From assembly GCF_009707515.1 (NCBI RefSeq), contig NZ_WLYI01000008.1, positions 92,145 to 156,144 of the forward strand: a stretch of 64,000 nucleotides of DNA, given 5' to 3'. The stretch is from Pseudomonas karstica (lineage in GTDB: Bacteria > Pseudomonadota > Gammaproteobacteria > Pseudomonadales > Pseudomonadaceae). How positions within the stretch are numbered: position 1 is the first letter of the stretch; each line of letters opens with the position of its first letter. The notes under the pieces were generated by a model that did not search any database, was not told the DNA's origin, and worked only from the letters and a program-made list of their open reading frames with translations. Both the position numbers and the translations under genes were made by a program. This document shows positions 8,418 through 16,868 of this stretch, in pieces.

Positions 8418-9521
8418 ATGAAAAGCAAAACCATCCGCCGCTGGTCCTTCATCCACACCTGGACCAGCCTCGTCTGCACCGTATTCCTGCTGATGCTCGC
8501 ACTGACCGGCCTGCCGCTGATCTTTCACCATGAGATCGATCACCTGCTGGGCAACGAACCCGAGCTCAAGCAGATGCCGGCCGGTACCCCGCAACTGAAC
8601 CTGGAGCAGCTTGTGGCCAAGGCCCAGGCCCATCGCCCGGGCGAGGCCATGCAATACCTGGCCTGGGACGAGGATGACAAAAACGGTGTGATCGCGATCA
8701 TGGCCGCCACGGCCGGCACCGAGCCCAATTCGTCCCACACCTTCATGCTCGACGCACGCACCGGCGAGGCGGTGGAAACACCTTCAGCCAATGGCGGGCT
8801 GACCCTGTTCCTGCTGCGCCTGCATGTGGATATGTTCGCCGGTTTGCCCGGCAAGCTGCTGCTGGCGTTCATGGGCATTCTGTTTGTGCTGGCGATTGTT
8901 TCCGGCACGGTGCTGTACCTGCCATTCATGCGCCGCTTGAAGTTCGCCACCGTGCGTCAGGACAAATCCACTCGGCTGCGCTGGCTCGACCTGCACAATC
9001 TGCTCGGCGTGGTCACTCTGACCTGGGCCCTGGTGGTGGGTGTGACCGGTGTTATCAGCGCCTGTGCCGACTTGATCATCGCCGCCTGGCGCACAGACAG
9101 CCTGAGCGCAATGATCGAACCCTACAAAGGTGCGCCACCCCTGACGCTGCGCGCGCCGGCCACGGACTTGCTGAAGATCGCCGAAAAAGCCGCCCCCGGC
9201 ATGGAGCCCGACTTTATCGCCTTCCCCGGCACGCGGTTTTCCAGCGAGCACCATTACGCCGTGTTTATGAAAGGCAGCACCCACCTGACCTCGCACCTGC
9301 TCACGCCGGTGCTGATCGACGCCAGCAACCTGTCTGTCACCGCCATCGCCGAACGGCCGTGGTACATGGACGCCATGGGCATGTCCCAGCCGCTGCACTT
9401 TGGCGACTACGGCGGCATGCCGATGAAGATCCTCTGGGCGGTGCTGGATGTGCTGACCATCATCGTGCTGGGCAGTGGCGTGTATCTGTGGCTGGTACGG
9501 CGCAAGGCGGGCAAGTCATGA
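8418..9521 (+). CDS. PepSY-domain membrane protein, probable siderophore-linked reductase
   Basis: A 367-residue inner-membrane protein of the PepSY-associated transmembrane family. The first membrane segment (about 12-35) follows RRWSFIHTWTS; others lie near 145-170, 200-225 and 335-355. Conserved histidines in the first helices (IHTW, HHEIDH, LHVDMF, LHNLLG) are those that could bind haem. Relatives beside TonB receptors are thought to take part in reductive iron release from siderophores. The ATG at 8418 is preferred because GAAGG lies 7 bp upstream; the open frame extends back to 8400. It overlaps the next gene in ATGA. Confidence 0.82.
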   Translation: MKSKTIRRWSFIHTWTSLVCTVFLLMLALTGLPLIFHHEIDHLLGNEPELKQMPAGTPQLNLEQLVAKAQAHRPGEAMQYLAWDEDDKNGVIAIMAATAGTEPNSSHTFMLDARTGEAVETPSANGGLTLFLLRLHVDMFAGLPGKLLLAFMGILFVLAIVSGTVLYLPFMRRLKFATVRQDKSTRLRWLDLHNLLGVVTLTWALVVGVTGVISACADLIIAAWRTDSLSAMIEPYKGAPPLTLRAPATDLLKIAEKAAPGMEPDFIAFPGTRFSSEHHYAVFMKGSTHLTSHLLTPVLIDASNLSVTAIAERPWYMDAMGMSQPLHFGDYGGMPMKILWAVLDVLTIIVLGSGVYLWLVRRKAGKS

Positions 9522-9694
9522 GGCCAAGGCAGTCGAACTTCTGGAAGGTGTTCAGTATTCCCCTGGGGATTGGCCTGCTCAGCGCGGCCGGGTTGTTTGC
9601 CGCGCTGCTGGGGGATGGCGTGTGGGATTCATGGAGCTGGGTCGGGCTGGGCATACCGTCGGTGATTGGCAGTTGGGCGTTGCTCAAGCGTTGA
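9518..9694 (+). CDS. Small two-helix membrane protein
   Basis: A 58-residue protein starting in the stop codon of the PepSY gene (ATGA). Two hydrophobic segments, about 12-30 and 38-55 (WVGLGIPSVIGSWALL), with a basic N-terminus. Small proteins of this shape commonly follow PepSY genes in pseudomonads, where they may be part of the same membrane complex. Function is not known; the coupling and the hydrophobic pattern are what support it as a gene. Confidence 0.72.
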   Translation: MRPRQSNFWKVFSIPLGIGLLSAAGLFAALLGDGVWDSWSWVGLGIPSVIGSWALLKR

Positions 9695-9724
9695 GCTAGG
9701 CTAGGCCTTTTCCGAGGATTCTTC

Positions 9725-10354
9725 ATGTCAGCTCCCAGCATGACGTTGTTCCACAATCCCGCTTCGCCCTTCGTGCGCAAAGTCCTGGTGCTGCTCCATG
9801 AGACCGGCCAGCAGGACCGGGTTGCCCTGCAGACCGTCCTGGTCACGCCGATCAACCCGATCGAGCAGTTGAACGACGGTAACCCGCTGGGCAAGATCCC
9901 GGCGCTGCGCCTGGCTGACGGCAACATGCTGCACGACAGTCGGGTGATCTTCGATTACTTCGATCACCAGCACGTCGGCAACCCGTTGATTCCCCGTGAC
10001 GGCTCGGCCCGCTGGCGGCGCCTGACCCTGGCCTCGACCGCCGACGGAATCATGGATGCGGCAGTGGTGGTGCGTTATGAAACCGCCCTGCGCCCGGCGG
10101 AAAAACACTGGGAACAATGGCTGGAGGAACAGCGCAACAAGATCCGTCGCGCCCTCGGCATGCTGGAACAGGACGCCATCGCCGAACTGACCAGCCATTT
10201 TGACGTTGCCGCCATCAGCGTGGCCTGTGCCTTGGGCTACCTGGACTACCGCCACCCGGATATGCAATGGCGGTCCAGCCATCCGCAGTTGGCCGCCTGG
10301 TACACCGAAGTCAGCCTGCGGCCGTCGATGATGGCGACCCAACCGCCGGTTTGA
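9725..10354 (+). CDS. Glutathione S-transferase family protein
   Basis: A 209-residue protein with the GST fold: an N-terminal thioredoxin-like part with HNPASPFVRKVLVLLHE near residues 9-25 (the serine of SPF is the likely glutathione-activating residue), cis-proline region GKIPALRLADG and GST motif DSRVIFDYFD, then an all-helical C-terminal domain. It would conjugate glutathione to electrophiles or act as a glutathione-dependent reductase in the cytoplasm. A ribosome site (CCGAGGATTC) precedes ATG 9725. It stands alone between the iron locus and creD, with which it is convergent. Substrate unknown. Confidence 0.88.
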   Translation: MSAPSMTLFHNPASPFVRKVLVLLHETGQQDRVALQTVLVTPINPIEQLNDGNPLGKIPALRLADGNMLHDSRVIFDYFDHQHVGNPLIPRDGSARWRRLTLASTADGIMDAAVVVRYETALRPAEKHWEQWLEEQRNKIRRALGMLEQDAIAELTSHFDVAAISVACALGYLDYRHPDMQWRSSHPQLAAWYTEVSLRPSMMATQPPV

Positions 10355-10443
10355 TCACCGGCTTGTGCGGCGCAGGGAACAACGCGGTAATCCTCGCCAC
10401 CAACTGCTCCCTTACGCGCTGATCCTCGCGCAACCCCAACGAC

Positions 10444-11820
10444 CTACTCATGCGCCGCCTCCAGGTCAAACACCATGGGCTCGGCGCCCTTGCGCTTGCC
10501 CACGCCATACCAGTCCAGTTTGCGCGTCAGTACCATCACGGTTCCCAGCAGGCCGAACAGCAACAGCGAGCCCATCAACAGCGCGTAATCCTCGGCACTC
10601 AACAGCCCGTACAGCAAGCCATACAATGCCGCCAATCCCGCCGAAAACCCCAGGCCATGGGCCAGGCTGCGCAGCACGTGGCAGACATAAAAACCGATCA
10701 GCACCACGCAGGCACTGGCCGACAACAGGTACGCCAGGGCAAAGCCGATATGCTCGGACAGTGACAATAACAGCAGGTAGAAAAACGCCAGGGCCACCCC
10801 CACCAATGCGTACTGAATCGGGTGCACCGCCAGGCTCTTGAGTACCTCGAACAGAAAGAAACCGGCAAAGGTCAGGGCGATAAACAGCAACGCATATTTG
10901 ATCGCCCGGTCGCTCTTGAGGTACTGATCCACCGGGTCGATAAAGCTCACGCCGAAGCTGCGGCCGTTGAAATCTTCACAGCCGCGTTCCGACAGGCAGC
11001 CGCGCAGGACCTCTTCAAGGTTGGTGGAAAAAAACGAGGCCTGCCAATTGGCGGTGAAGCCTTTGTCGGTGATCTCTCGCTGGGCTGGCAGGAAGTTGCC
11101 GATAAAACTGGGATGCGGCCAGTTGGACGCAAGTTTCACCTGGCTGGTCTTGCCCACCGGCACCACTTGCAGTTGCTCGGTGCCTTGCAGGCGCAGGTCA
11201 AAAGCAAAGTCCAGCGGCGCAGGTTTTTGACGGTTTTGCTCGGGCAGCATCACGTGCACGCCCTCCCCCAGCCAATCCACTTGGGTTCCCGGCGAGAACT
11301 CCAGGCGCTGGCTGCCCAGCTCCAGTTTCAGCGCATTCTCGATGCCGCGAATATCGCTGATGCCCACCGCCAGAAACGCCTGGTCAAACTGGTAATCGGC
11401 AAAATTTTCACGGATGCCCAACTGCGCCGGCAAAACAAAACGCCCGCTGATGCGGTTATCGGCATGGAACAGCCGCGCCTGGTAGATGCCCCGGGCCCGC
11501 AGTTCGGTTTGCACCTGGCCGTCGAGTTCAAAGTGCTCCGGCAGGAAATACAGACGACCGCGCACTTCCCGGGTTTGCTCGTAGCGCTTGTTGAGTTTTT
11601 CATTGAGCTTCCACTCACGAAGGGTCTTGCGATAAGGCACCACCATCACTGGCCCACTCAAGCGCTGGCTGTAGCTGGAACTGCGGGCAATATCCATCAA
11701 CACGCCGTCGCGCAACTGCTGGCGGTCATTGATGATGCCGTCGATCATCAGCAACGGAATCAGCAACAGCAGGATCAGTAGTGCGATGGCACCGAGTTTG
11801 AATAGCAGGCTGCGGTTCAT
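10444..11820 (-). CDS. creD: CreD inner-membrane protein
   Basis: A 458-residue CreD (CET) family protein: one N-terminal membrane segment (residues 5-25), a large periplasmic domain (about 30-300), and a cluster of five or six membrane helices to the C-terminus (ALLFIALTFAGFFLFEVLK and following). CreD is the main target of the CreBC two-component system and affects envelope integrity and beta-lactam response; its biochemical activity is unknown. Start at 11820 (MNRSLLFKLG) has the Shine-Dalgarno GGGAGA and is preferred over the longer frame to 11856. That ribosome site lies inside a hairpin. It is the last gene of creB-creC-creD. Confidence 0.93.
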   Translation of the reverse strand: MNRSLLFKLGAIALLILLLLIPLLMIDGIINDRQQLRDGVLMDIARSSSYSQRLSGPVMVVPYRKTLREWKLNEKLNKRYEQTREVRGRLYFLPEHFELDGQVQTELRARGIYQARLFHADNRISGRFVLPAQLGIRENFADYQFDQAFLAVGISDIRGIENALKLELGSQRLEFSPGTQVDWLGEGVHVMLPEQNRQKPAPLDFAFDLRLQGTEQLQVVPVGKTSQVKLASNWPHPSFIGNFLPAQREITDKGFTANWQASFFSTNLEEVLRGCLSERGCEDFNGRSFGVSFIDPVDQYLKSDRAIKYALLFIALTFAGFFLFEVLKSLAVHPIQYALVGVALAFFYLLLLSLSEHIGFALAYLLSASACVVLIGFYVCHVLRSLAHGLGFSAGLAALYGLLYGLLSAEDYALLMGSLLLFGLLGTVMVLTRKLDWYGVGKRKGAEPMVFDLEAAHE

Positions 11821-11824
11821 GGAT

Positions 11825-11849
11825 CTCTCCCTGTTTGAATGAGGGAGAG
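11825..11849 (-). promoter_or_regulatory. Hairpin that includes the creD Shine-Dalgarno
   Basis: CTCTCCC (11825-11831) and GGGAGAG (11843-11849) form a 7-bp perfect stem with an 11-nt loop in the creC-creD gap. In the minus-strand RNA the creD ribosome site GGGAGAG is one arm, so folding would hide it. Confidence 0.6.
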
Positions 11850-11872
11850 TCTGCAAGCGCTGTGTGGGGGAT

Positions 11873-13312
11873 TTATGTGGGGAGTGTGGAGACTGTGTGG
11901 AGATGCAGCACCACCTGCACGCCGCCCGGCACGTTACCGATCTGCAACGTGCCGCCGTGCAGCTTCATCACCTCCTCGACAAAGTTGAGGCCCAGGCCAG
12001 TGCTTTTGCGACCGCTGGCCGGGCGCGGCAGGGAATAGAAACGCTCGCTCAAGCGCGGCAAGGCGTACTCCGGGATGGGCTCGGCCTGGTTGAACAGATA
12101 CAAGAGCACATCAGCGTTACGCACTTGGGCAGTGAAGCGCAGTGCACCACCCGGCGGAGTGAAATCCAGGGTGTTTTCCAGCAAGTTACCCAAGGCTTGG
12201 CGCAACAGGAACGGCTCACCGAACACCCGCACATCCGCTGCAATCGACTGTTCAACCTGCAAACCTGCCCCTTCGATTCGCGCGCACTGGGCCTGGAGCA
12301 CTTCGTCCACCAGCGCGGCCAACGACACGCTGGCCTGATCTTCCAGGCCTTGGCGCTGCTCAACCTGGGCCAGGTTCAACAGCCGTTCGATCAACTGCTG
12401 CAAGCGCGCACTTTCACTGTCGATATTGCTGACGAAACGCTGCTGCTGAGCATGAGACATATCGCCCTGCAACAGCTCTGCCGCACCACGAATCGCCGCC
12501 AGCGGACTTTTCAGTTCATGAGTCAGGGTGTGCACATAACGCTCGACATAGGCTTTGCCTTCCAGTTGAGTGCGCATGTGCTCGACCGCGCTCGACAACT
12601 GCTCCAGTTCGCCACCCCGGTAATGCGGCAACTCGGCGCGACGCCCCTCGCTCACCGCCTGGGCGTAAACCGTCAGCCGGCGCAACGCGACACTCAGCCA
12701 CCACGACAGCAACGCCCCGAACAGCAGGCCCAGGCCCACCAGTCCGGCGCCGTACCACAGCAGGCGGTTCTCGGTGCGGTCGACATAAGGTTGCAGCGAA
12801 CTGTTGGGCTTGGCCACGGTGACCACGCCAATGACCTGCCCGTTATCGCGGATCGGCGCACCAACGTGCATCACCGATGACGCCGGGTTATCGATCTCGC
12901 TGCGGGTCGAACGGGCGCCGTATTCGCCCCGCAGGGTCAGGTAGACATCGTTCCATTTCGAATAATCCTGCCCCACTGCTTCGCCCGTGGAGTCCAGCAA
13001 CACAATGCCCTTGGCGTCGGTGACATAGATACGGTGGTTGACCTGATTCTTCGGCAAGCCCCAGATGGTGGCGCCCGGCCGACGGCTGCCGTAAGCCTTG
13101 AGCAACTGCGGCCAGTGGCTCTGGCCGAGGGTGCCGTGCTTGACGTCTTCGCGCAGGACTTCTGCCAACAGGTTGGCGGTGTCCACCAGGGTTTCTTCGG
13201 TGGATTGGCGCACCCCTGGGCGGATTTCCTTCATGACCGTGTTGAGCACGAAGTAACCCGTCAGGCCGATAAACAGCGCATAGACCAGGAAAAATCGAAC
13301 CCCCAGGCGCAT
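11873..13312 (-). CDS. creC: CreC sensor histidine kinase
   Basis: A 479-residue inner-membrane kinase. It has an N-terminal membrane segment (6-26), a periplasmic sensor domain with a possible PAS-like core, a second membrane segment near 185-208, a HAMP linker, the phosphoacceptor histidine in THELKSPLAAIRG (about residue 265), and the ATPase domain with N box (LGNLLENTLDF) and G box (STGLGLNFV). It phosphorylates CreB; in pseudomonads and enterics the system responds to carbon-source change and to penicillin-binding-protein inhibition. Its ATG overlaps the creB stop in ATGA. Confidence 0.94.
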   Translation of the reverse strand: MRLGVRFFLVYALFIGLTGYFVLNTVMKEIRPGVRQSTEETLVDTANLLAEVLREDVKHGTLGQSHWPQLLKAYGSRRPGATIWGLPKNQVNHRIYVTDAKGIVLLDSTGEAVGQDYSKWNDVYLTLRGEYGARSTRSEIDNPASSVMHVGAPIRDNGQVIGVVTVAKPNSSLQPYVDRTENRLLWYGAGLVGLGLLFGALLSWWLSVALRRLTVYAQAVSEGRRAELPHYRGGELEQLSSAVEHMRTQLEGKAYVERYVHTLTHELKSPLAAIRGAAELLQGDMSHAQQQRFVSNIDSESARLQQLIERLLNLAQVEQRQGLEDQASVSLAALVDEVLQAQCARIEGAGLQVEQSIAADVRVFGEPFLLRQALGNLLENTLDFTPPGGALRFTAQVRNADVLLYLFNQAEPIPEYALPRLSERFYSLPRPASGRKSTGLGLNFVEEVMKLHGGTLQIGNVPGGVQVVLHLHTVSTLPT

Positions 13313-13980
13313 CAGCTGTGGCCCGGGCTGTAGCTGTAGCCAAGGCCGCGGTGGGTCTGGATCGGCTCGGCATCGGGCGCCACAGTGCGTAACTTGCTGC
13401 GCAGGCTTTTGATATGGCTGTCGATATTGCGTTCGTAGCCGACATCGACGGCGACACCCACGGCATCCAACAGCTGCTCGCGGCTGAACACCCGTTCGGG
13501 CTGCTCCAACAGACAGTTCAGCAGCCGGAACTCGTGACGGGTCAGGCTCAACGATTGCCCGCGATAGTTGATCTGCATGCGTTGCAGGTCCACCTGGAAT
13601 ACGCTCAGCGCAACACCCGGTACCACTCGCTTGAGAATCGCCCGCACCCGCGCCGCGACTTCCCGAGGGCTGAAGGGCTTGACCACATAATCGTCGGCGC
13701 CAATCTCCAGGCCCACCACCCGATCAATCTCGCCGTCCCGGGCACTGAGGAACATCACCGGCACTTCGCTGAAGCGGCGCAATTGCTTGCAGGTTTCAAA
13801 ACCGCTGATGTCTGGCAGGCCGATGTCGAGAATGATCAGGTCTGCCGGGCTCTGGCGCTGATGCTCAAGCGCGGCCTGGCCAAGACTCAGCCAGGTGGTG
13901 GTGAAACCTTCGCCTTGCAGGGCAAAAACCAGCGTGTCGGCTATCGCCGCTTCGTCTTCGACAATCAGGATATGAGGCAT
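13312..13980 (-). CDS. creB: CreB response regulator
   Basis: A 222-residue OmpR/PhoB-type regulator. Receiver: acidic residues E8-D9, phosphoacceptor D52 (IILDIGLPD), lysine in VVKPFSP near 101. The C-terminal winged helix contains LTRHEFRLLNCLLEQPERVFSREQL. It activates creD and other cre-tagged promoters in relatives. The start at 13980 (MPHILIVEDE) fits the family; the frame runs further to 14028 but this adds an atypical N-terminus. It is first in the creBCD operon and divergent from nothing, as the protease gene upstream lies on the same strand. Confidence 0.94.
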   Translation of the reverse strand: MPHILIVEDEAAIADTLVFALQGEGFTTTWLSLGQAALEHQRQSPADLIILDIGLPDISGFETCKQLRRFSEVPVMFLSARDGEIDRVVGLEIGADDYVVKPFSPREVAARVRAILKRVVPGVALSVFQVDLQRMQINYRGQSLSLTRHEFRLLNCLLEQPERVFSREQLLDAVGVAVDVGYERNIDSHIKSLRSKLRTVAPDAEPIQTHRGLGYSYSPGHS

Positions 13981-14038
13981 GGCATCCGAGCACAGGGAGG
14001 CAAAGGTGAACGGTGCCCCATGCCTCATGCCGCGTCAA

Positions 14039-14539
14039 TCAGCAGTCGGGCTTGTCAGCCGTGTAGCGACGGGCCGGGTTCACGGCAGCGCCGAACTCAC
14101 GCAGCGCCTTGGCGCCAATCAACAGCGGATAGTTGAAGCTGCTGCGGTCGGTGAGGTTGACCTCCACCGTACGCTTGACGTTGCCCAGGCACATTTCCAG
14201 GTCAATCACCGGGCGTTTGGCGACGCTGGCGTCATCCTTGTCTTCGTCCTCGTCGGCACGGCTCTTGATCTTGCTGATCCGCGCGACTTTATGCTCGTAG
14301 ACCTTGTTACTGGTGTCCTTGCCGTTCAGACGAAAACGCACCCAATCGTCGCCGTCACGGGTAAAGGTCTCGATATCCTTGGCCGACAACGAGGCGGTCA
14401 ATGCACCGGTGTCCATCTTGGCTTTGAACGTTTCACCGATTTCCGGCAGTTGGATGTACTCGTAGCGCCCGTACAGGGTCGGTTCGGCGGCCATGACCGG
14501 AAGCGTCACGAGGGCTAGCAAGGCAAGGATCGATTTCAC
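14039..14539 (-). CDS. Exported retropepsin-like aspartic protease (RimK-associated zinc protease family)
   Basis: A 166-residue protein of the family annotated as ATP-dependent zinc protease, now regarded as retropepsin-like. A signal peptide (about 1-18, ILALLALVTLPVMAAEP) sends it to the periplasm. The motif KMDTGA (D43-T44-G45) is the single aspartate active-site loop expected for a dimeric retropepsin. A highly acidic linker (DEDEDKDD) lies near 100. GTG at 14539 is chosen because AAGGA lies about 10 bp upstream and the signal peptide begins there; an open TTG exists at 14569. Substrate unknown. It ends 59 bp before creB. Confidence 0.83.
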   Translation of the reverse strand: MKSILALLALVTLPVMAAEPTLYGRYEYIQLPEIGETFKAKMDTGALTASLSAKDIETFTRDGDDWVRFRLNGKDTSNKVYEHKVARISKIKSRADEDEDKDDASVAKRPVIDLEMCLGNVKRTVEVNLTDRSSFNYPLLIGAKALREFGAAVNPARRYTADKPDC

Positions 14540-14714
14540 GTAGGTGGTTTCCTTGAAATAGGTGGACAAATTCTAGACCGCATAAACAGGCCTTAGTTGA
14601 ATCAACGAGCATACCCAACGCAAAGTGAAACATTTGTCGTGGGGGACTTGCGATTTGGCCTCTAGACTGAAGTCTGCTTATCATGAGCTGCCCAAAGATT
14701 ACCAAGAGTTGCTT

Positions 14715-15608
14715 ATGCGCCGCCTGCTCACCGGCTGTTTCGTCACCTCACTGCTATTGCTCAACACCCTTGTCCTGTTCGGACCGCTGATGGTGTTTGC
14801 CCTGCTCAAACTGGTGGCCCCCGGCCGCTTCCGCGACTATGCATCAACGGCAGTGATGTGGATTGCCGAAACCTGGGCCGAGATCGACAAATTGATTTTC
14901 GCCCTGTGCATCCCCACCCAATGGGATATTCGCGGCGGTGATGAGCTGCGTGGTGACACCTCCTACCTGGTGATCAGCAACCATCAATCGTGGGTCGACA
15001 TTCCGGCGCTGATCCAGGCCCTCAATCGCCGTACGCCATTCTTCAAGTTCTTCCTGAAAAAGGAGCTGATCTGGGTGCCGCTCCTGGGCCTGGCCTGGTG
15101 GGCGCTGGATTACCCGTTCATGAAGCGCTACACCAAGGCATTCCTGGCCAAGCATCCGGAACTGGCGGGCCAGGACCTGAAGATCACCCAGCAGGCGTGC
15201 GAGCTGTTCAAGCGCCAGCCGGTGACGGTGGTCAATTACCTGGAAGGCACGCGCTTCAGCCAGGCCAAGCACCAACAGCAGGCCTCACCCTTCAAGCGCC
15301 TGCTCAAGCCCAAGGCCGGTGGTGTGGCGTTCGTGCTGGCCGCCATGGGTGAACAGCTCGACGCGGTCCTTGACGTGACCGTGGTCTATCCGCAGGAGAA
15401 AATTCCGGGTTTTTGGGATTTGATCAGCGGCTCGGTGCCGAAAGTGATCATAGATATCCGCACCCACGAGCTGGATCCAGCCTTGTGGCAGGGGGATTAC
15501 GAGAACGATCCGGCATTTCGCCAGACCGTCCAGAACTGGGTCAACCGGCTCTGGATGGAAAAGGATGCGCAGATTCGGCAACTGCTTAACCGTAACGATC
15601 CGGCATAA
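14715..15608 (+). CDS. Membrane-associated 1-acyl-glycerol-3-phosphate acyltransferase
   Basis: A 297-residue PlsC-family acyltransferase, close in shape to YihG. A membrane segment lies at residues 8-36. The catalytic NHQSWVD block (H90, D95) and the EGTRFS acceptor-binding block near 177 are intact. It would put an acyl chain on lysophosphatidic acid at the inner membrane. ATG at 14715 is favoured because it starts just before the hydrophobic segment; the frame extends to 14625. It is monocistronic, divergent from the protease gene, and has a small hairpin (CCGGCTCTTGCCG) just after its stop. Confidence 0.86.
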   Translation: MRRLLTGCFVTSLLLLNTLVLFGPLMVFALLKLVAPGRFRDYASTAVMWIAETWAEIDKLIFALCIPTQWDIRGGDELRGDTSYLVISNHQSWVDIPALIQALNRRTPFFKFFLKKELIWVPLLGLAWWALDYPFMKRYTKAFLAKHPELAGQDLKITQQACELFKRQPVTVVNYLEGTRFSQAKHQQQASPFKRLLKPKAGGVAFVLAAMGEQLDAVLDVTVVYPQEKIPGFWDLISGSVPKVIIDIRTHELDPALWQGDYENDPAFRQTVQNWVNRLWMEKDAQIRQLLNRNDPA

Positions 15609-15638
15609 GGTCGGCAAGAGCCGGCGTGCCCAGACAAC

Positions 15639-15803
15639 TTAGCCGGAATACCGCTCTCCCGACAGGGCGTTGAAGTCGATCCGCTCTCGCATCGGGATCC
15701 GAGGATCGTCAGCACCCGACTTCAGTTGATCTCCTCCCTCAGGAGATAACCCAGGGAGTTGGTTCCCATACGAAGGAAAGTGGCCATTACCGATTGTGCT
15801 CAT
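15639..15803 (-). CDS. Candidate 54-residue protein, convergent with the acyltransferase
   Basis: ATG at 15803 opens a 54-codon frame ending TAA at 15639. The product begins MSTIGNGHFPSYGNQLPG and ends NALSGERYSG. The first 20 residues contain no acidic residue and have isoleucine at position 4, features common in type III secreted N-termini. A sequence close to a hrp box lies 67 bp upstream. The Shine-Dalgarno is weak (GCGGATG). I do not recognise a family. It could be a real small secreted protein, a decayed effector remnant, or a chance frame; the region has no other candidate gene. Confidence 0.35.
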   Translation of the reverse strand: MSTIGNGHFPSYGNQLPGLSPEGGDQLKSGADDPRIPMRERIDFNALSGERYSG

Positions 15804-15866
15804 ATAAATGCATCCGCTAGTAAGGTAGAGAGTTTCTCCCTGGCACTCTGGCCGGGAGCCCTCTGA

Positions 15867-15894
15867 TCAGTGGCAAAGGCAACCCAGCCGTTCC
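15867..15894 (-). promoter_or_regulatory. hrp-box-like sequence upstream of the 54-codon ORF
   Basis: On the minus strand GGAACG is followed after 15 nt by CCACTGA. The HrpL-family sigma consensus is GGAACC-N15/16-CCACNNA, so this has one mismatch and a correct spacer. A match this good can occur by chance in a 64-kb window. Confidence 0.3.
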
Positions 15895-15989
15895 TTAAAA
15901 AGTGTTACCGCATTTACCTAGCCCAATCAGCCCAAGCGAATAACCGAAGCCAGGTTCAACACATCCAGTGATGCACCAGCCTCACAGCA

Positions 15990-16553
15990 TCAAGCGCCCC
16001 AAATACCTCCCAGGTTCTGGAGCAGCGAACCGCCAACGCCCTGGTCACCCAGATACTTGAGAATCACCGGGGCAAACTTGCCGACCATGCTGTCATCCAT
16101 GCCCAACGCGCTGAACGCGGTATTCAGGTCACTGGTGTTTTTCACGTTACCCAGCACACTGTCCAGGCCCGAAGTCTTGCTGCCACCGTTCTGGCCCAGC
16201 ATGCCGCTCAACGCACCCAGGCTGCCCAGCGAATTGCTGCCGGAGAGTTTATCCAGGCCCGGCACGCTTTGGCTCAACTGCGAGTAGTCACCACCACCCA
16301 GTTGGTTCTTGGCCAACCCCAGCATAGCGCCAGTACCACCAACGGCCTGTTCCGGCGTCACGTTCAATTGCGAAGTCAGGGCGCTCAGCAAACCGGCGGT
16401 TTGAGAGCTCGGCGCGGCGGCGGCCGCCTTATTTGCGCCTTGCGAACCGGAAACCGCATTAGCCACGTCACCCAGGCTGAAACCCGCCGCGAACACCGGG
16501 CTGGCTGCCACGGTCAGCAGGCAGGACAGGGCAAAACCGCGTGAAATTTTCAT
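15990..16553 (-). CDS. Exported DUF2780-family protein
   Basis: A 187-residue exported protein with a clear signal peptide (residues 1-22, ending SPVFAA). The mature part is glycine, serine, leucine and alanine rich, with SALTSQLNVTPEQAVGGTGAML, a DUF2780 (VcgC/VcgE) hallmark, and a C-terminal LGMDDSMVGKFAPVILKYL. Function is unknown. The ATG at 16553 is chosen over 16574 for the start of the signal peptide and the upstream AAGAGG. It stands alone and is divergent from the RskA-like gene. Confidence 0.82.
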   Translation of the reverse strand: MKISRGFALSCLLTVAASPVFAAGFSLGDVANAVSGSQGANKAAAAAPSSQTAGLLSALTSQLNVTPEQAVGGTGAMLGLAKNQLGGGDYSQLSQSVPGLDKLSGSNSLGSLGALSGMLGQNGGSKTSGLDSVLGNVKNTSDLNTAFSALGMDDSMVGKFAPVILKYLGDQGVGGSLLQNLGGIWGA

Positions 16554-16868
16554 CGAGACAACCTCTTGATTCATGAACCCGCCGGCCTACACCGGCTGGG
16601 CTGGGACAAAGCAGCTGTTGGACCAAGGCGCCTGGAGAATTGTTCCGCCCTGCAGATTAGTTCAGAAACCCTGTATCCAGCCGTTGCCCGAGCAATAAGG
16701 CGACGGACTGAACGGTTATCTCAGGAACCCATCACCTCTTTTAAGGTCAATGCCTGTATTGGAAAACCCGAACAGCCTGCCGGCAAATAGCCACCAATGG
16801 CAGAGCTGGCCTGCCGCGAGTCCCTTGACCGCCACGCACCGCACTCAACCACTGTCAGGAACAACCTA
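16554..16868. other. Intergenic region between two divergent genes
   Basis: A 315-bp stretch without a convincing gene. It must hold the promoters of the DUF2780 gene (leftward) and the RskA-like gene (rightward). I saw a small GCCGGC-ACACC-GGCTGG hairpin near 16580 and no recognisable sigma-factor gene or remnant of the missing anti-sigma N-terminus. Confidence 0.5.

Noticed and set aside
16566..16790. 74-codon plus-strand ORF before the RskA-like gene
   Set aside because: No ribosome site, no recognisable sigma-binding domain and unusual composition; it does not restore the missing anti-sigma N-terminus.
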